Of a DNA stretch of 64,000 bases, positions 12,559-25,100 are shown piece by piece (position 1 is the stretch's first letter; the number at the start of each line of letters is the position of its first letter). Origin of the DNA: Chytridium lagenaria (Eukaryota > Chytridiomycota > Chytridiomycetes > Chytridiales > Chytridiaceae); NCBI GenBank assembly GCA_025449115.1, contig JAHLKC010000086.1, positions 110,979 through 174,978 on the forward strand. The letters are read 5' to 3'. The position numbers and the translations under genes were made by a program. Below the pieces are notes generated by a model, which had not been told where the DNA came from, searched no databases, and saw only the letters and a list, made by a program, of their open reading frames with translations.

Positions 12559-13337
12559 TTACTCAGGAGGTGTAAGCTAGAATACGAAACAAAACGCACG
12601 GTTACTAAACGCTCAAAAAGCAGCAGAGCCCCTATATAAAAACAAACAAAGAAAAACAAAAGAGCAAACCGACCGCCAAAAAAAGACAAAGAAAAAAAGA
12701 AGAGAGGGAAAATAACCCCCAGCATTATTTACCTCATCTACCGCCCAATCTTCATAGCTCCCATCCGGCAAATACCTCCTTACAATTAACGGTATTTTCC
12801 TCTCTCTCAATTCCTTCAACGCAATCGCAAGCGGATCACTCTCGCCGTTCAAATCCACCATCACAGGTGCATTCATGCTGATCTGAAGCGCTCGTGTGCC
12901 CAATATTCTAGCCTTCTCATATTTCGTCATATACGGCGTCGTCATACGTTTCTCTTTAGGGATTTCAGCGGCTATATCAGTGGGACCGTCGTTGGCATTC
13001 TGGGGAGAAGCAAAGGTTAATGATAAAGCGCTTCAAGGACCCGCATTGAAATGAAAAAGTGGGAAAGTCCAGCATAAGGATAAAGGAACACAGGAGAGAT
13101 AGCCTTTTTTCTCCTGCTGCAATCCTTCGCTCCTCAATGCTCTCATTCCTAGACTCCTAAGCTGAACTCCCAAGCCACGAAGGTCGTCATCGGACTCACC
13201 TCGTCAGAAATGATTTCCACATTCCCCTCTGGATTCTCCACATATTCCTCATCAAAGTTATCGTCTTCCGGCAAGTCGTCGTCCTGGAACTCCTCCTCGT
13301 AGCCATCATCCCCACCGCCATCATAGTCGTCATCCAT
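12559..13337 (-). CDS. RPB6: RNA polymerase subunit RPB6 (RPABC2), shared by Pol I, II and III
   Basis: Three exons: 13200-13337 (46 codons), 12733-12999 (89 codons) and a tiny 18-nt last exon, 12559-12576, encoding LTPPE and stop. Together they give 140 residues, the usual length. The N-terminus is very acidic ([16 protein letters not shown]). The conserved core is [49 protein letters not shown] and [12 protein letters not shown], which is diagnostic of RPB6. The frame is intact over all junctions. The last intron (about 156 nt) is T-rich and ends in ATTCTAG. It is divergent from WDR83 with 40 bp between ATGs. Confidence 0.95.
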
Positions 13338-13377
13338 CGTTTGCAAAAAAAAAAAAGAATGACTTTAAAAATTTGAA
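13338..13377. promoter_or_regulatory. 40-bp bidirectional promoter, RPB6 / WDR83
   Basis: The whole interval between two confidently placed start codons. It contains a run of 12 A at 13347-13358 (an antisense poly-T tract for RPB6), which may act as a nucleosome-excluding element. No TATA box is visible. Transcription start sites must be here or within the opposite gene. Confidence 0.45.
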
Positions 13378-14439
13378 ATGCTGCCTTTAATCGAATGCCA
13401 GACGCTCAAGGGACATACGGGGAGCGTCAACGTTGCGCGGTACAGCGCGGACGGGAATTATGTGTTGACCGGATCGGGGATAAACTGATAAAGCTGTGGA
13501 ATCCGAAATCAGGGCTATGCATCAAGACTTATTCGGGCCATGGATGGGAGGTTCTGGATATTGACGTGTTGGTGTGCTTCCATTGATGAGCTATCAATTG
13601 AATGTCGTTTTTGTTTACAGGACAAAAGATAACTCTCGATACGCTTCAGTTGGTGGGGATCGGTCTGTGCTGTTATGGGATGTTGGGACGGGGAATGTTA
13701 TACGGAGGTTCTCTGGGCATGGGGCGAGGGTGAATGCGGTTGCGTTTAATGCTGATGCAACGGTTCTTGTGAGTGGGAGTTATGATGCGACGGTGAGGTG
13801 CTGGGATTTGAGGGCACAGTCGCATCTGCCGATTCAAATTATGTCGGAAGCAAAGGATAGTGTTTCGAGTATTAAGATTTCGGAGCATGAGATTCTGGCG
13901 GGATCAGTGGATGGAAAGTTGAGAAATTATGATATTAGAGCGGGGCAATGTTATGTGGATGATGTAAAAAGTGAGTAACTTTTCATATTGGTTTAGTTTA
14001 TTGCTGTTTCTGTCAGGGTTTTTTGCTAAAGTAGATATGACAAAAAGGTCCCATCACTTGTGCGTCGTTATCAAACGACAAAAACTGTATTCTCGTCAGT
14101 ACTTTGGACGATACTGTGAGGCTTCTGGACAAGGAAAACGGCGAGGTTCTGGCAGAGTAAGTTTTATGGCACTTCTAATGATTAACGCTTTATTAAAGGT
14201 ATAAGGGCCATAAGAATAAAGACTACAAAGTAACCAGCACTCTCTCCAACGACGACGCCTACGTGATCAGTGGCAGCGAGGACGGACGAATATGTTTTTG
14301 GGATTTAGTGGACGGAACACTCCTTAAAACCCTTGCACCGCACGACCGATTGGTCACAACGGTCGCTTATCATCCAACCAAAGACGACATGGTGTCTGCG
14401 TCCAAAGACGGCACCGCTAAAGTATTCACATCGCGTTAA
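13378..14439 (+). CDS. WDR83: WD40 scaffold protein WDR83/MORG1 homologue
   Basis: A seven-bladed WD40 protein. The ATG at 13378 gives CQTLKGHTGSVNVARYSADG, then LIKLWNPKSGLCIKTYSGHG, SVGGDRSVLLWDVGTGNVIR, SGSYDATVRCWDLRAQ, EILAGSVDGKLRNYDIRAGQ, LVSTLDDTVRLLDKENGEVL, EYKGHKN, and SEDGRICFWDLVDGTLL near the end. This order and spacing match WDR83 (MORG1), a scaffold linked to MAPK modules and the spliceosome. Three introns are visible (about 13573-13620, 13970-14049 and 14155-14200). One base is missing at the GGGG run 13476-13479, where TGSG must join DKLIKLW. Stop at 14437-14439. Confidence 0.9.
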
Positions 14440-14673
14440 ACATCAACGGAATAAACAATATACCCGGGCGAAAACAAAATGTTATTTTTGGGATAAAAAA
14501 GCGCTGCTGAAGACAAAGAAAGATAAAAACAATAAAATGGTATGGTTTGATCAAGCCGGAATGTGGAGGGGCTGACCAAAAAAATAAAAAAAAAGACGCA
14601 AAGGACGGGTGTGCGAGTTATTCGAACGCGTTTAGGCAGGGAGATTGACCTAAACGACGTTGTGGAGGAAGTT
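14440..14673. other. Intergenic, converging 3' regions
   Basis: 234 bp between the WDR83 stop and the end of the minus-strand SPTSS gene. A-rich in the first half. I see no further gene here. Confidence 0.5.
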
Positions 14674-15003
14674 TTAACCGTTGAAGTAGTACTGGCCCTT
14701 GTTGACGACGTAGTTGGTGTAAGTGGGGATATAGGTGTAGCACGTGTAGATGAACAAGGTCAGGAAGAGCAATACGATGGCGTCTGAAAGAATAAAAAAC
14801 GAGATGTTAGACATTCCGTAGGAAGTTAAGCGATAGAGCTGCGTTGAGGAAGATGGAGTAAAGACGAGCAGTGTGGAAGATGGAGGGATGGGAGATAACA
14901 AATACTAACTAAAAGTTGACTTTTCCCATGGCTCAAGCATGTAAAGTCCGAGAGTAAGCTCGTATTGGTAGATCTTGAGACCGAGGTAGTTGAGGACACC
15001 CAT
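14674..15003 (-). CDS. Small subunit of serine palmitoyltransferase (SPTSS-like)
   Basis: Two exons, 14910-15003 and 14674-14783, join in frame to give a 67-residue protein. It starts MGVLNYLGLKIYQYELTLGL, then YMLEPWEKSTF and, after the intron, a single hydrophobic helix (AIVLLFLTLFIYTCYTYIP) and a short tail. The LEPWE motif just before a membrane helix is the hallmark of the SPTSSA/B family. These ER proteins bind and stimulate the Lcb1/Lcb2 serine palmitoyltransferase, the first step of sphingolipid synthesis. The acceptor is CTTTCAG; the stop is at 14674-14676. No frame break is seen. Confidence 0.85.
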
Positions 15004-15421
15004 GTTGGTTTGCTGGGAGTAAGACGTTGTGGGAGGCAAGGAGGAGAGTGAAGTCAGAGAGAGAGTGACAGCGTGTTTGCGTGAAGACGTAGGATGGATA
15101 GGCTGGCGTAGATGCCGGCTGGGTGCAGAGGATGGATGGAAAAGGTGAGAGTAGGAAACGATGTGGGTCCTAATAAGAGCAACCAAGAATTTGTTGTTTT
15201 ATTTTTGGAGCAGAACAGCCTCAAAGGGTAATTTTTGGACTTTTGGGCAAAAGGGGTTTTTTGGCTGGCTGGTGGCTGTCGTCCATGGTGTGCGGACACC
15301 CTCTCGACGAGAGCAGCTATCCCGTTATTACCAGTCTCAGTAAATCCAGAACTACACTCTAAATGATGCTCCTTCTCCAGACTTTATCCCTTCGTGATCT
15401 CCTTTATTTACACAACTGCTT

Positions 15422-16626
15422 CTAAAATTCCAGATCATCGTCAGGGTCAAACTCTTCATCATCAAAGTCTTCCGCTTCAAAATGAATGGACGAGTTATCT
15501 ACACGGTAATGAAGAGATGTTAATAAAAATAAATCAACTCAGTATTGCATATTATAATTTACCTGGTTTGCTGCCAAAGGGTAAATTGACCTGCGATCTC
15601 GCATCTTTTTGCTCGTCCGTAAGGTTCAGGTTGAAGGTCAGATCCTGTAAAGGCTTTAAAAAAATAAAAAACATCAATATCGAGTGTCCCTTTTGAAAAT
15701 ATCCCCGTCTCACTCACGTCTTTGGGGTTTGGTGGTGGTGCGGGTGCCGCCTTTGTTTCCATGCTGGCTTTATTCTGCGCAGACATGACCCTTTCTCCCT
15801 TTACTGTAAAGACGTAGGTCTAAGGGGAACACATGTCAATTACTATAAGGTAATATAGAGATAAACGTACATCACGCGTGAGCTTCCCTGACGCTTTCCT
15901 CTGGATCACCTCACACTCCACAGCCTCCGCCTCCCGCTTGCTCGAACTCTTACCCACGATACGAATGGTTGAGTTGAATAAGAGATGAACATCAGATGTG
16001 TTCATCAAAGGACTCTGGAGCAGTGGGTCATCATGCTGGACCACAATAAGTCTCAATTTGGTGTTCTCTGGAAAAGCATCATCAGAAGTCCAATATTGAC
16101 GCATCTCTCAAACCAGAAACCCATTTCGTAATTCCTTTCATGAATATAAGCGCCTGGTGATTGCCGAATCCTGCTTGCAATGAACCAAAGCTATCCAGAA
16201 TGATCATAGTGGAGCCGTTGACGTCGCCTAGGACAGCCTTGGTCCCACCAATTTGTGCCTTTAAAGAGTCCAAAAGACTTGTAAGTGATTCTGTTACAGC
16301 ATCTTGACTGGTTTGAGCGCGGGAAGTCGACCATGACCAGCATGCATCGGACAGCTTTTTGACGGTGATGGTACGAGGTACGCCAGTATTATTGTGCCAT
16401 GCTGATTTGAGTTGGAATGGAAGGGAGGGCGATGACTCTGAAGAAATGAGGATGACGGCATCGCTTTGAAGAAGGGAGATAATGTCAAAATACTTGCAAA
16501 CTGAAAGTAAAGAAGGAATGGACGATGGGTAAAACGCACGGATTGCTCAACCGCAAGCATTCGAATACGAATGGCCACGCACTACCAACAGTCCCAGCAC
16601 TTTCTTCCCCTCCTATTATTGATGTT

Positions 16627-16657
<31 letters not shown>

Positions 16658-16739
16658 CAGAAGCCTGAACTCGCGCGAGTCCTCGTCGTCCATTGCCCTC
16701 CTTAAGTAGCAACCTCTGCGCTGAAACCAAATTGTCCAT
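15422..16739 (-). CDS. ELP5: Elongator complex protein 5 (Elp5/Iki1)
   Basis: A multi-exon gene starting at the ATG at 16737-16739 (MDNLVSAQRLLLKEG), with a Ser/Ala-rich insert (polyS-polyA-like). It continues with DIISLLQSDAVILISSE, a RecA-like-fold segment (STMIILDSFGSLQAG) and, in the last exons, the family's C-terminal signature: DLTFNLNLTDEQKDARSQV, LPF and the acidic end FDDEEFDPDDDLEF with stop at 15422-15424. The DEEDPDDDLD-type acidic tail after an NLTDEQ block is characteristic of Elp5. With Elp4 and Elp6, Elp5 forms the accessory ring of Elongator, needed for wobble-uridine modification of tRNA. Divergent from NOP58 (117 bp). Confidence 0.75.
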
Positions 16740-16856
16740 ATGTACTTTGAAAAACTTGGTGGTTTGTCAAGTTTTTCCCCTGCTTTTTTCTTTCGTTTTT
16801 TTTTTTTTGCCTAAAATCCAAATCACCTTCATCCCCTCCGTCACCTAGCTTCAGAG

Positions 16857-18783
16857 ATGGTGTTGGTACTCTTCGAGACACCCGCGGGCTATGCCCTCTT
16901 CAAGATGGCCGATGCGTCAAAGATGGATGACGTTGACAACATCTTCAAGCACTTTGAGACCCCTGCTGCTGCCAACAAGACGTGCGTTTAAGCTTGCCTT
17001 TTTTTTTTTCAATCTGCTTTATGGAGAATGTCACTTTGGATGGTCTGAATCCAGTACATAGACACTAACTTGTTTTTCCAACCTCACACCATACCACACC
17101 ACGAAAAAACAGTGTTAAGCTTAAGGCTTTCGACAAGTTTGAGAACACGGTCGATGCGTTAACGGCCGTTACCGCCTTGATCGAGGGTGAGCTTTCTAAG
17201 GGTCTGAAAAAGTTTTTGAAGAACGAACTTGACGAGTCGGATTTGAAGGACAAGCTACTGGTTGGCGACACGAAGCTTGGTGAGATTATTACTTCATTTG
17301 GTTTTTCATTTGGTTTTTGACCGCATTTTCAACATGATTCTGGTTACGTAGATCATGCTCTATTTAATTACTAAACCCCCGTCCTTTATCAGCCCCAGGC
17401 TATCGCAAAGAAGTTCAAGATCTCTGTCGCCGCCGATGCTGCCTCAACTGAAGTCATGCGTGGTATCCGTGCGCAAATGTCCACTCTTATTTCTGGTCTC
17501 TCAGAACCGACATGAACGCCATGGTTCTCGGTCTTTCACATTCTCTGTCCCGTTACAAGCTTAAGTTTTCCCCCCGACAAGGTCGACACCATGATCATTC
17601 AGGCCATTCACCTCCTCGACGATCTCGACAAGGAGCTCAACACTTATGCCATGAGATGCAAGGAATGGTTTGGATGGCATTTCCCCGAAATGACAAAGAT
17701 TCTCGTCGACAATGTTGCATACGCAAAGGTTGTTAAGAAGATGGGATTCCGCACCAACGCTGCCACTACCGACTTCTCTTCCATCCTTCCCGAAGAACTT
17801 GAGAAGGAGGTTAAGGAGGCGCGCCGAGATTTCTATGGGAACTGAAATCTCTGACGAGGATATCGAGAACATTAGCCATCTTTGCGAACAGATCATTTCC
17901 ATTTCTGAATACCGTCAACAGCTTTATGACTACCTTAAGAACAGAATGGGTGCCATCGCTCCTAACTTGACCTGTCTCGTTGGGGAGCTCGTTGGTGCAC
18001 GTCTTATTGCCCACGCCGGCTCCCTCGTCAATCTTCCAAGCACCCTGCTTCCACTATCCAGATTCTCGGTGCGGAGAAGGCTCTTTTCAGGGCTCTCAAA
18101 GCCAAGCACGACACTCCTAAGTACGGTCTGATCTACCACGCCTCGCTTGTTGGTCAGGCTGGTCCAAAGATCAAGGGCAAGATTGCACGTACTGTCGCAA
18201 CTAAGGCGGCGCTCTCTGTGCGTGTTGATGCGCTTGGCGAGGCTGATGGACCTACTGTCGGTATCGAGTTGAGGGCCAAGATTGAGAACAGGTTGAAGCA
18301 GCTTGAGGGTAAGGGGAAGAGTGCTGGTGTCACTGGGTTGTTAAGGGCAAGTCTCCCCAGACCAAGAAGGTTGAACTTTCTGCGTGAGTATTTTGAATTA
18401 TATTATATTTTTTTGGTTTTTTCATAACGGAAGCATCTTTTTGCTAAAACTTCCCAATTTATTGTTATAGAACCAAGAACTACAACCCCGCTGCCGACGT
18501 TGCGGATGTTAAAGCCCTCGAAGAAGAGGAAGGCGGCAGAGGAGGAGGCCGAGGAGGAGCCTGCTAAGGAGGAGAACGGTGAAAAGAAGAAGAAGAAGAA
18601 GAAGGAGAAGAAGGTTGAGGAAGTCCAAGAGAGGAGGAGGAAGCAGAGGAAGAGGCTCCTAAACGTAAGCGGTCAACTTTCCTCACTCAATTATCCATTT
18701 TTAATCGACCTTTTAACATATTTTTTTTTTCACCTTGAAATTCTTTCTATTTAGCCAAGAAGAAGAAGAAGGTTAAGGAATGA
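16857..18783 (+). CDS. NOP58: Box C/D snoRNP core protein NOP58
   Basis: The ATG at 16857 gives [19 protein letters not shown], the NOP5 N-terminus. It is followed by [36 protein letters not shown] (partly quoted), the Nop domain ([45 protein letters not shown]) and a Lys/Glu-rich tail ending KKKKVKE, stop 18781-18783. Nop58 binds box C/D snoRNAs in the nucleolus and guides rRNA 2'-O-methylation. At least six one-base frame breaks are needed to read the conserved protein: near 17508, in the C-run 17570-17575, near 17821, near 18034, at GGG 18335-18337 and near 18510-18530. Gene decay is possible, but scattered homopolymer sequencing errors in an essential gene are more likely. Confidence 0.88.
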
Positions 18784-19265
18784 TGAAAACCGGTTTTCTT
18801 TTAAACGCGCTTCTGCTCGTTTGAAAACGCGAACCATTTTTTGACTTGACGGATCAATTTTACTCGAAACGCAAAAGCTGCAAACCTTCACCCAACTCAC
18901 CTCTAGACTCGCATCATTCGCGCAAACCCGTTTTTGTCCTGTTTCCCGCTTTCCTTTATTTCTTTTTGTTGCTTCATTTTGTTTTTTCTATCTCCTGCAC
19001 TTCGCCAACCACCAAAGATGCGGCATCAACGCCCAAAAGATTGTATTTATAATGCTTCGTCCCCTTCTCTATTTTCCTTTTTCTTTTAGCTAAGGGTCGT
19101 GCCTCCTTGCCGTTTATTGGAGATTTTCTCCTATATTGTTCTTTTGAACGAGATGCTGATGTGATTGCGTGCATGCAACTGATTATGACCTTTATTTAAT
19201 TATGCGTGTGTACTGCTTTCCTGCAACCTCTACATTTTCACCTTTTGTCGCGTTTTTTTTTGTTA
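18784..19265. other. Intergenic, NOP58 3' region
   Basis: 482 bp of T-rich sequence between convergent genes. I see no coding frame of protein-like composition, tRNA or repeat here. Confidence 0.5.
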
Positions 19266-20269
19266 TCAGGATTCCGAACCTGAATAAATCACGCTTGCCA
19301 GTCTTTTTATTGCCTTTGTTGTTGTTTGAATTGTTGTGCGGAGGTCTTTGGATAAACCGACTTCCAATGATACGGATTTGACGCGAGTGATTAAATCGAT
19401 AGACGTCTTGAAAAAAAACGAGTAAGTTCCGTAAAGTAGGCGATGGATATAAAACTCACATCAATAAAACGTTTCGTCGTCCCCACAAACAAATTCCTCA
19501 GCCTCACATCCTGCATATTCCCCAAAACCCGTTCCCTGGTATCCCCCAGTTCTTTCCCAACCCCTTCGCCGTTTCCAAAATCTCCTTATCCAATCCCACC
19601 TCCTTCAATATTTCCACCATCCCCAAAAACGCCTCCGCTACACCCTCTGTCACCTCCAAACATTTCTCACAAACCCCACCATCGCTCTCAAACCCCTTCA
19701 ACCTCCCTCCCCCAATCCTCAACTCCAAATTCGCGCTCTTAACACCCGCAACAAGTTTCCTCAACAACCGCTTATCCATCTCCCCAACACCCACGCCCTT
19801 CACGACATCCACACATGCCGAAATAACACTAGAAACATCATCCCATCCCTCCCCCTCAAGCAACCCTCTCACCATCGCGATCATGCGTCGATTCAACTCG
19901 GCACTGGCAGCATCGTCCGTGAAGGGTTTAAGGAGAACGTAGAGTTGGATATCCCGTGCGCAAGACTTCGGATCGCGTCCTCATGGGCGTCGGAAGGCGG
20001 AGGCGCGTGCGTCAGGTAGAGGTCGACGAGGATGTGGCATTCTTTGGAACCCTTTTTGGCGTACATGCCGAGGTCTGGGGGATTTTGGTAAGATCGATGG
20101 GTTTTTGGAGTTGGAAGGCGGGGGTGGAATCGGTGAAGGTATTTGTTGTGACGTCGATACCCGGGCTGTTATCCACGTAACCAATACATAAGATTAGAAT
20201 ACTACGTGTAGCAAGTATCTTAACGAAATGGGGCAAGCGGTTGAAAATGTTATAAACCGACAACGGCAT
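19266..20269 (-). CDS. Unknown helical protein with N-terminal hydrophobic segment
   Basis: The ATG at 20267-20269 opens a segment with a hydrophobic stretch (SILILCIGYV) that could be a signal or anchor. The protein-like frame continues as AFQLQKPIDLTKIP, then after a frame break in the G-run 20077-20081 as DLGMYAKKGSKECHILVDLY, LAHGIQLYVLLKPFTDD, NRRMIAMVRGLLEGEGW and a helical stretch with a CEKCLEV pair. Near 19550-19560 the better frame changes again to ETAKGLGKELGDTRERVLGN, MQDVRLRNLFVGTTKRFID. A 53-nt intron then leads to a last exon ending at a TGA at 19266-19268. I do not recognise the family. The function is unknown. Confidence 0.45.
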
Positions 20270-20335
20270 CGCGTCGCTTCACACACACTAAAACGCCAAT
20301 CCTCAAGAAAAGCAAGAAGTTAGCTAACCTGTGAT

Positions 20336-21123
20336 CTAAAAATATTTAGCGTAATCTCTTACAACCCAATGCAAACCTTTCCCCAAAAACTCCTTCACCC
20401 CATTCAACCATTCTTCCGCATTCTCCTCATCTGCACAATTCAAAACATCTGGCGGCGGCCACTGTATAGGGTTTCCATCTAATACCCATCAACGTCGATA
20501 TACCCAATTTCCCTACTCACCCAATTTCAACACTTCCAGCCTCGTCATTTTACCGATATATACGGGAAGGGATTGGATACGGTTGCGAGCAATCGAGAGG
20601 ACCTGGGAGGTGTGTTAAAAGTGTTTACCCGGGATTGTACTTTAAGGGTTAAGAGGGAACCAAAGACTTGCGGAAGGCGTTTGAGTTTGTTGCGGCTGAG
20701 ATCTGATGGTTATTAGAGAAAAGATGTGGGAGGAGTACCCAGGATTTCTAAAGACGGCATATTACAAAGCTAAATGTTTAGATTCGACAACGTCAAACAC
20801 CAACCACCATCGGGAACTCTCTTATCGCATTTGATCGTAAATTCAGGTACCGCAATGAGGTCAAACCGTTCATGGATATCGGGAGGGATGTGAGTTTATT
20901 GCTTGCTAGTGATAATCTGGGGGAGTTAGGGGCTATGATGAGGATGTAATACATTTCGAGGTGTTGGAGGGTGCCAATGGCGTCGGGGAGGGTTTCGATG
21001 TTGCGACGGCTGAGATTCAGGCTTACTGGAACGAGGATTAGGGATTATTGGTGAGAGAATAAGGGGCTTACCGCTGCTTTTTGTGGTGTCATCTTGCAGA
21101 AGGTCGGTGAGGTCCTGCTGCAT
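20336..21123 (-). CDS. Short leucine-rich repeat protein (SOG2-like LRR)
   Basis: Starting at the ATG at 21121-21123 (MQQDLTDLLQDDTTKS), several small exons encode typical LRR units: SLNLSRRNIETLPDAIGTLQ, NKLTSLPPDI, VLSIARNRIQSLPVYIGKMT and RLEVLKLDGNPIQWPPPDVL. A cap follows (EEWLNGVKEFLGKGLHW), with the stop at 20336-20338. The LPxxI and NPxxxPP pattern with a WL..L..FL cap resembles the N-terminal LRR block of fungal SOG2, but the long C-terminal region of SOG2 is absent. It may be a stand-alone LRR adaptor. Intron borders in the middle are approximate. Confidence 0.6.
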
Positions 21124-21309
21124 GTTTGTTTTTGATTTTTGATTGCAAGAATCAGACAAGATGAAAGAACCGAAATAGATAAAGAATGTATGTATCGAAC
21201 AACGTTAAAACAACTTATTTCGCTTAGACTTTAAATGATACGGGGAGCAGGAGGGGTGGGGGGTGATGGTCTCTTTATTTGTAAGAATGTACACTTTTTA
21301 CAGTTTTTT

Positions 21310-22158
21310 TTACTGCGACTCGTTCAAAGCTCCCTCCAAATCAGGGCGAATCGGCGAATCCTCGTATAATACACTACTGCCGCCAAGCTGAGCATTGGGT
21401 CCAGTACTCATCATTCTTTCCACCTCTGCAGAAGGAGAAAATGAGAAAAGAAGAGTGAGAACGTAAAGTTCGAAAAATAAACGAGATTTGAGACTTACTG
21501 GAAATTAAATGCTTCCCGTAAGTATACTTCTTGAGGGATTGCAAGTGGGGCTTAATTTTTGCAAAAGCAATTCTCGAAGTTCTCCGTCAACCACATCCAA
21601 CATTTTTTGAACAACGTACTATTTTCGCAAAAAAGGATAAGTTTGCGGTATTATAATGTCGAATAAATCATGAAACCTTACATTTGCAAACTGATCCTTC
21701 ATCATGGCAATCAACGCAGAGGTCCTATACGGCAATAGCGATTAGCAGCTCGAAAAAATAAAGAACGTAGAGATTGAAAATCGTACCCATCAGGTCTAGT
21801 GGCTATCACCTCTTCGATGAGATTCTGCTGGTCAATCTTACTCCCATATGCAACACATTTCTCAACCACATTAGAGGCAAATTTATGCTTGCTCATCTGA
21901 AGAACTTGTCCCCTGACTTTGCTTGTAATCAGCGCCTTATCGGAAGGCTTTCCTCTCTCCAGCACATGTTGAATAACCTAAGTACTCATTTAAAATCCGT
22001 GACACACACTCTAAGAAAAATGAAAGTGGAGGGTATCTTACGCTAAAAACAGAGTTAGTACTTGATAGAATGCTTTCCAGAAACTTACTAATTTCCATAT
22101 TGGTCTTGTATCAGATTTATAGTATAACGATGAAGTTCTTCAATAAGAGACTATTCCG

Positions 22159-22198
<40 letters not shown>

Positions 22199-25100
22199 CC
22201 ATCATTTTAGAAAGAAAAAAAAAGGCATGCATATATACACAACAACTTAATCAAAAATTGATAATTACCACATTGAAACCACTCGTGATCCTTCCAGCAA
22301 TCACAGATTCCTCCGTGCAATGCTCAAAGATGCGCTGAATAACACGGCACCCATAAGGATGAGTGGCAAGCGCATAAACCTGCCCATGGAAAGCATCGAT
22401 GATAAATTGAATATGCTCCGCAGGGACCCTCTCGATAGCCTTCTGAATAACATGATTTCCATTCTGATCTTTCACGCACTTTAACACATTGCCATCTAGT
22501 TCCTTAACCAGCGCAATCTGCTGATCACTCAACACATGTTCAAGGGCCTATACGGAAAAATTAAACAAAGCCGAAAGAAATTGATCTTCCAAACCTTTTG
22601 AACAACTCGGCACCCATACATCTGTAGACTCAAACTTAAAACATGCCCCTCCATCTGTTTCGCCAAAATCTGCTTCTGGATCTGATTTCCGTGCTCAAAG
22701 AACTTTTGAATGAACATAGTTTCCGAAAACGTCTGTCATGAGCTGCAGCGCATTCGGGAGGATCTCGTCAAATACCAATTGTTTTTCGTCGCTATTGGCA
22801 GTTTCGAGCTTTTGTTGAATGAATCGGGATCCATGCTGATCACCGCTAAACTCAACAATGTTCCCAACAATATCCTAAGAGCAACTCAGTAAAAGCAAAA
22901 AGAAAGAACATACCCTCAACTCATACTTCTTATTCTTGTTATTTCTAAACTCTTCCAAAATAGCGCTCCTCATCCCATGTCCAGGATCATTTACAGGCGA
23001 AGATGCACTCTCCGTCATCCTCCGAATACTTCCAGGAACGGGGGCATTTGAATTTTGACCAGGAAAGTTATTAAGCGATTGCAAATACTCTCGACGCAAA
23101 AGCTGTTCCCTCATAATAGCCTGCTGCTGCTGGAGAAGTCTCATCTTCTTGTCAAGGGGTTCCCGAAGATCGCTCCGGTTCTCCCGCTGCCTAGCGTCCT
23201 GGCGGTTCAACGCGTTAACTGGTGACCCTCCAGGGTAAGAGTTTCCCTGCTGCAGACCATAAAACGGTGAACCGGTTCTTTTCGCAGCGGCAGCAGCAGC
23301 GTCTCCACCAGCAAACTCGTTGAAGCTTTGGCCAGGAAACATCTGCAGAAATGACTTAGGGAAAATAATAATTTACAATAGGGAGAGTAAGAAAAGGGTT
23401 ACCCTGTTTCCACCAGAAATTCCACCTTGACCACCTTGTGAACGTGCGTCCCAAGCGTAGTAGTCTAAAAGATACATGAGTCATGAAGGGAGGAAGATAA
23501 AGGTAAGATTAGTAACCTTTTTTATCAACGGAATAACCATCTCCTGCGGGGCGAGTCGGTTTTGGGGAAGTATATCCGCTCGAAAATCCCATGGGCCCAG
23601 ATCCAGAGTTGCCTTAAGAAGGAGTTAATCCTCTTCAGGGATAGAAAAACGTAGAAAAAAAAATTAATTAGTTACCTCCAAAGCCTTGGTTCCGGGACGA
23701 TGTAGCAAGGTCTGAATAGTATCGGTCAGAACCAGACATTTCCTTTTTTAGCCTAGCTCCAGCGGCACTCTGCTGCAAAGCGGCCAGTCGTTGATATTCG
23801 TAGTCGTCCTGAGTAAAAAAAAGGAGAGAATAGAGGGAAAGAGGATAACATTTAATTACCAGGAACATTCATTTAAAGTAAGGAAGAAGACAAGATAAAA
23901 ACGCACCTCGCTAAGATTCATAGCTCGTAGCTGCATAGCAAGATCAGGAAGAAGGTGCTGGTTTCCATACATGGGGTCACCGGCGGCAGCGCGCTCGTTA
24001 ACCATCCTCTCGGCAAGGCGATAGTTGAAATGCATTGAAGGTGGAGTCGAAGCCGAGCGCACCGGGATCGACGAAGCATTCAAATCGTCGCGAGGGTCCA
24101 ACGCGGCAGTCAAGACAGCTGCGATACGAGATCGCTCCTCATCGTCAGCATGCTCCAACTGAGCTTCCAATTCTGCACGCATCTGGTCCCTGAGAGCGAT
24201 ATGGCGTTCTTCTTCACCAAGCAGTCGATGCTTCAGAGCGTATCCGGGTGAGGGAGTCCGTGGGAAATCATCCCTAATACCATCGCCGAGATTCTTTCGC
24301 CTCATAGCAGCATTATCCATAAGCTGATCCTGCGTCCACCCCAATCCATTTGCAAGACGGGGATCCTGCATACCGTCAGATAATCGAACATCATGTCGCA
24401 TGTCGGATCCTCCCATTCGGGGATCTGAAGGTGACCTTCCGTCGAGTAAACGGGTGTCAAATCGAGGGCTTGCAATCCTGGCGTCCATCATCATCAGTTC
24501 GGCCCTACTATCATTCATACGCGATGAAGGAAGTCGTATACATCGCGACCGACAAGATCAGCAGCGTCAATACCCTTTAAATTCATGTTTAGCATATAAG
24601 ACAGATGACAAAAACGTACTCTTCCACTGTAATCGTCCATATCCAACACAGCCTGAGAGGAGCCATTTGAGCCTGGAAGGCCTCGGTACTGTCAAGGCCG
24701 GTTTTGGAGTCGCGAGCAGGAGGTGTAGAAGCGATTCCAATCACATCGGAGCCACCACTTGACGACCTTTGTTGTTTCGATAATCCTGGAGGAGCCCAAA
24801 GCTGCCAAGACTGACCAGGGGAATATATAGGGGGAGGGAGACGGGGATCAAGGCGAGAATGAAGATAGTAGTAGGCGGCGTACTCGGGATCAAGCCTTGG
24901 ATCAGTAGGGGAAGTATCATAATCCTCTTCCTGCAAGCGAGAATTGTTACCACTAGAACATCCTCAACTTTTTTTTTGCTTGAAAGACGGCACAATCAAC
25001 ACCCACCCTCGCCTGTTCCGGTAACAGAATTTGTGTAGGAGGGGCACTGCTCGATCTGCTAATATCCTTTGGGTTGCCGCTGAGCACATCCACATCCCAA

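Noticed and set aside
16859..18783. NOP58 as a true pseudogene
   Set aside because: Splice sites and conserved residues are intact throughout and only scattered one-base shifts break it, as in other essential genes in the window; sequence error is the simpler reading.
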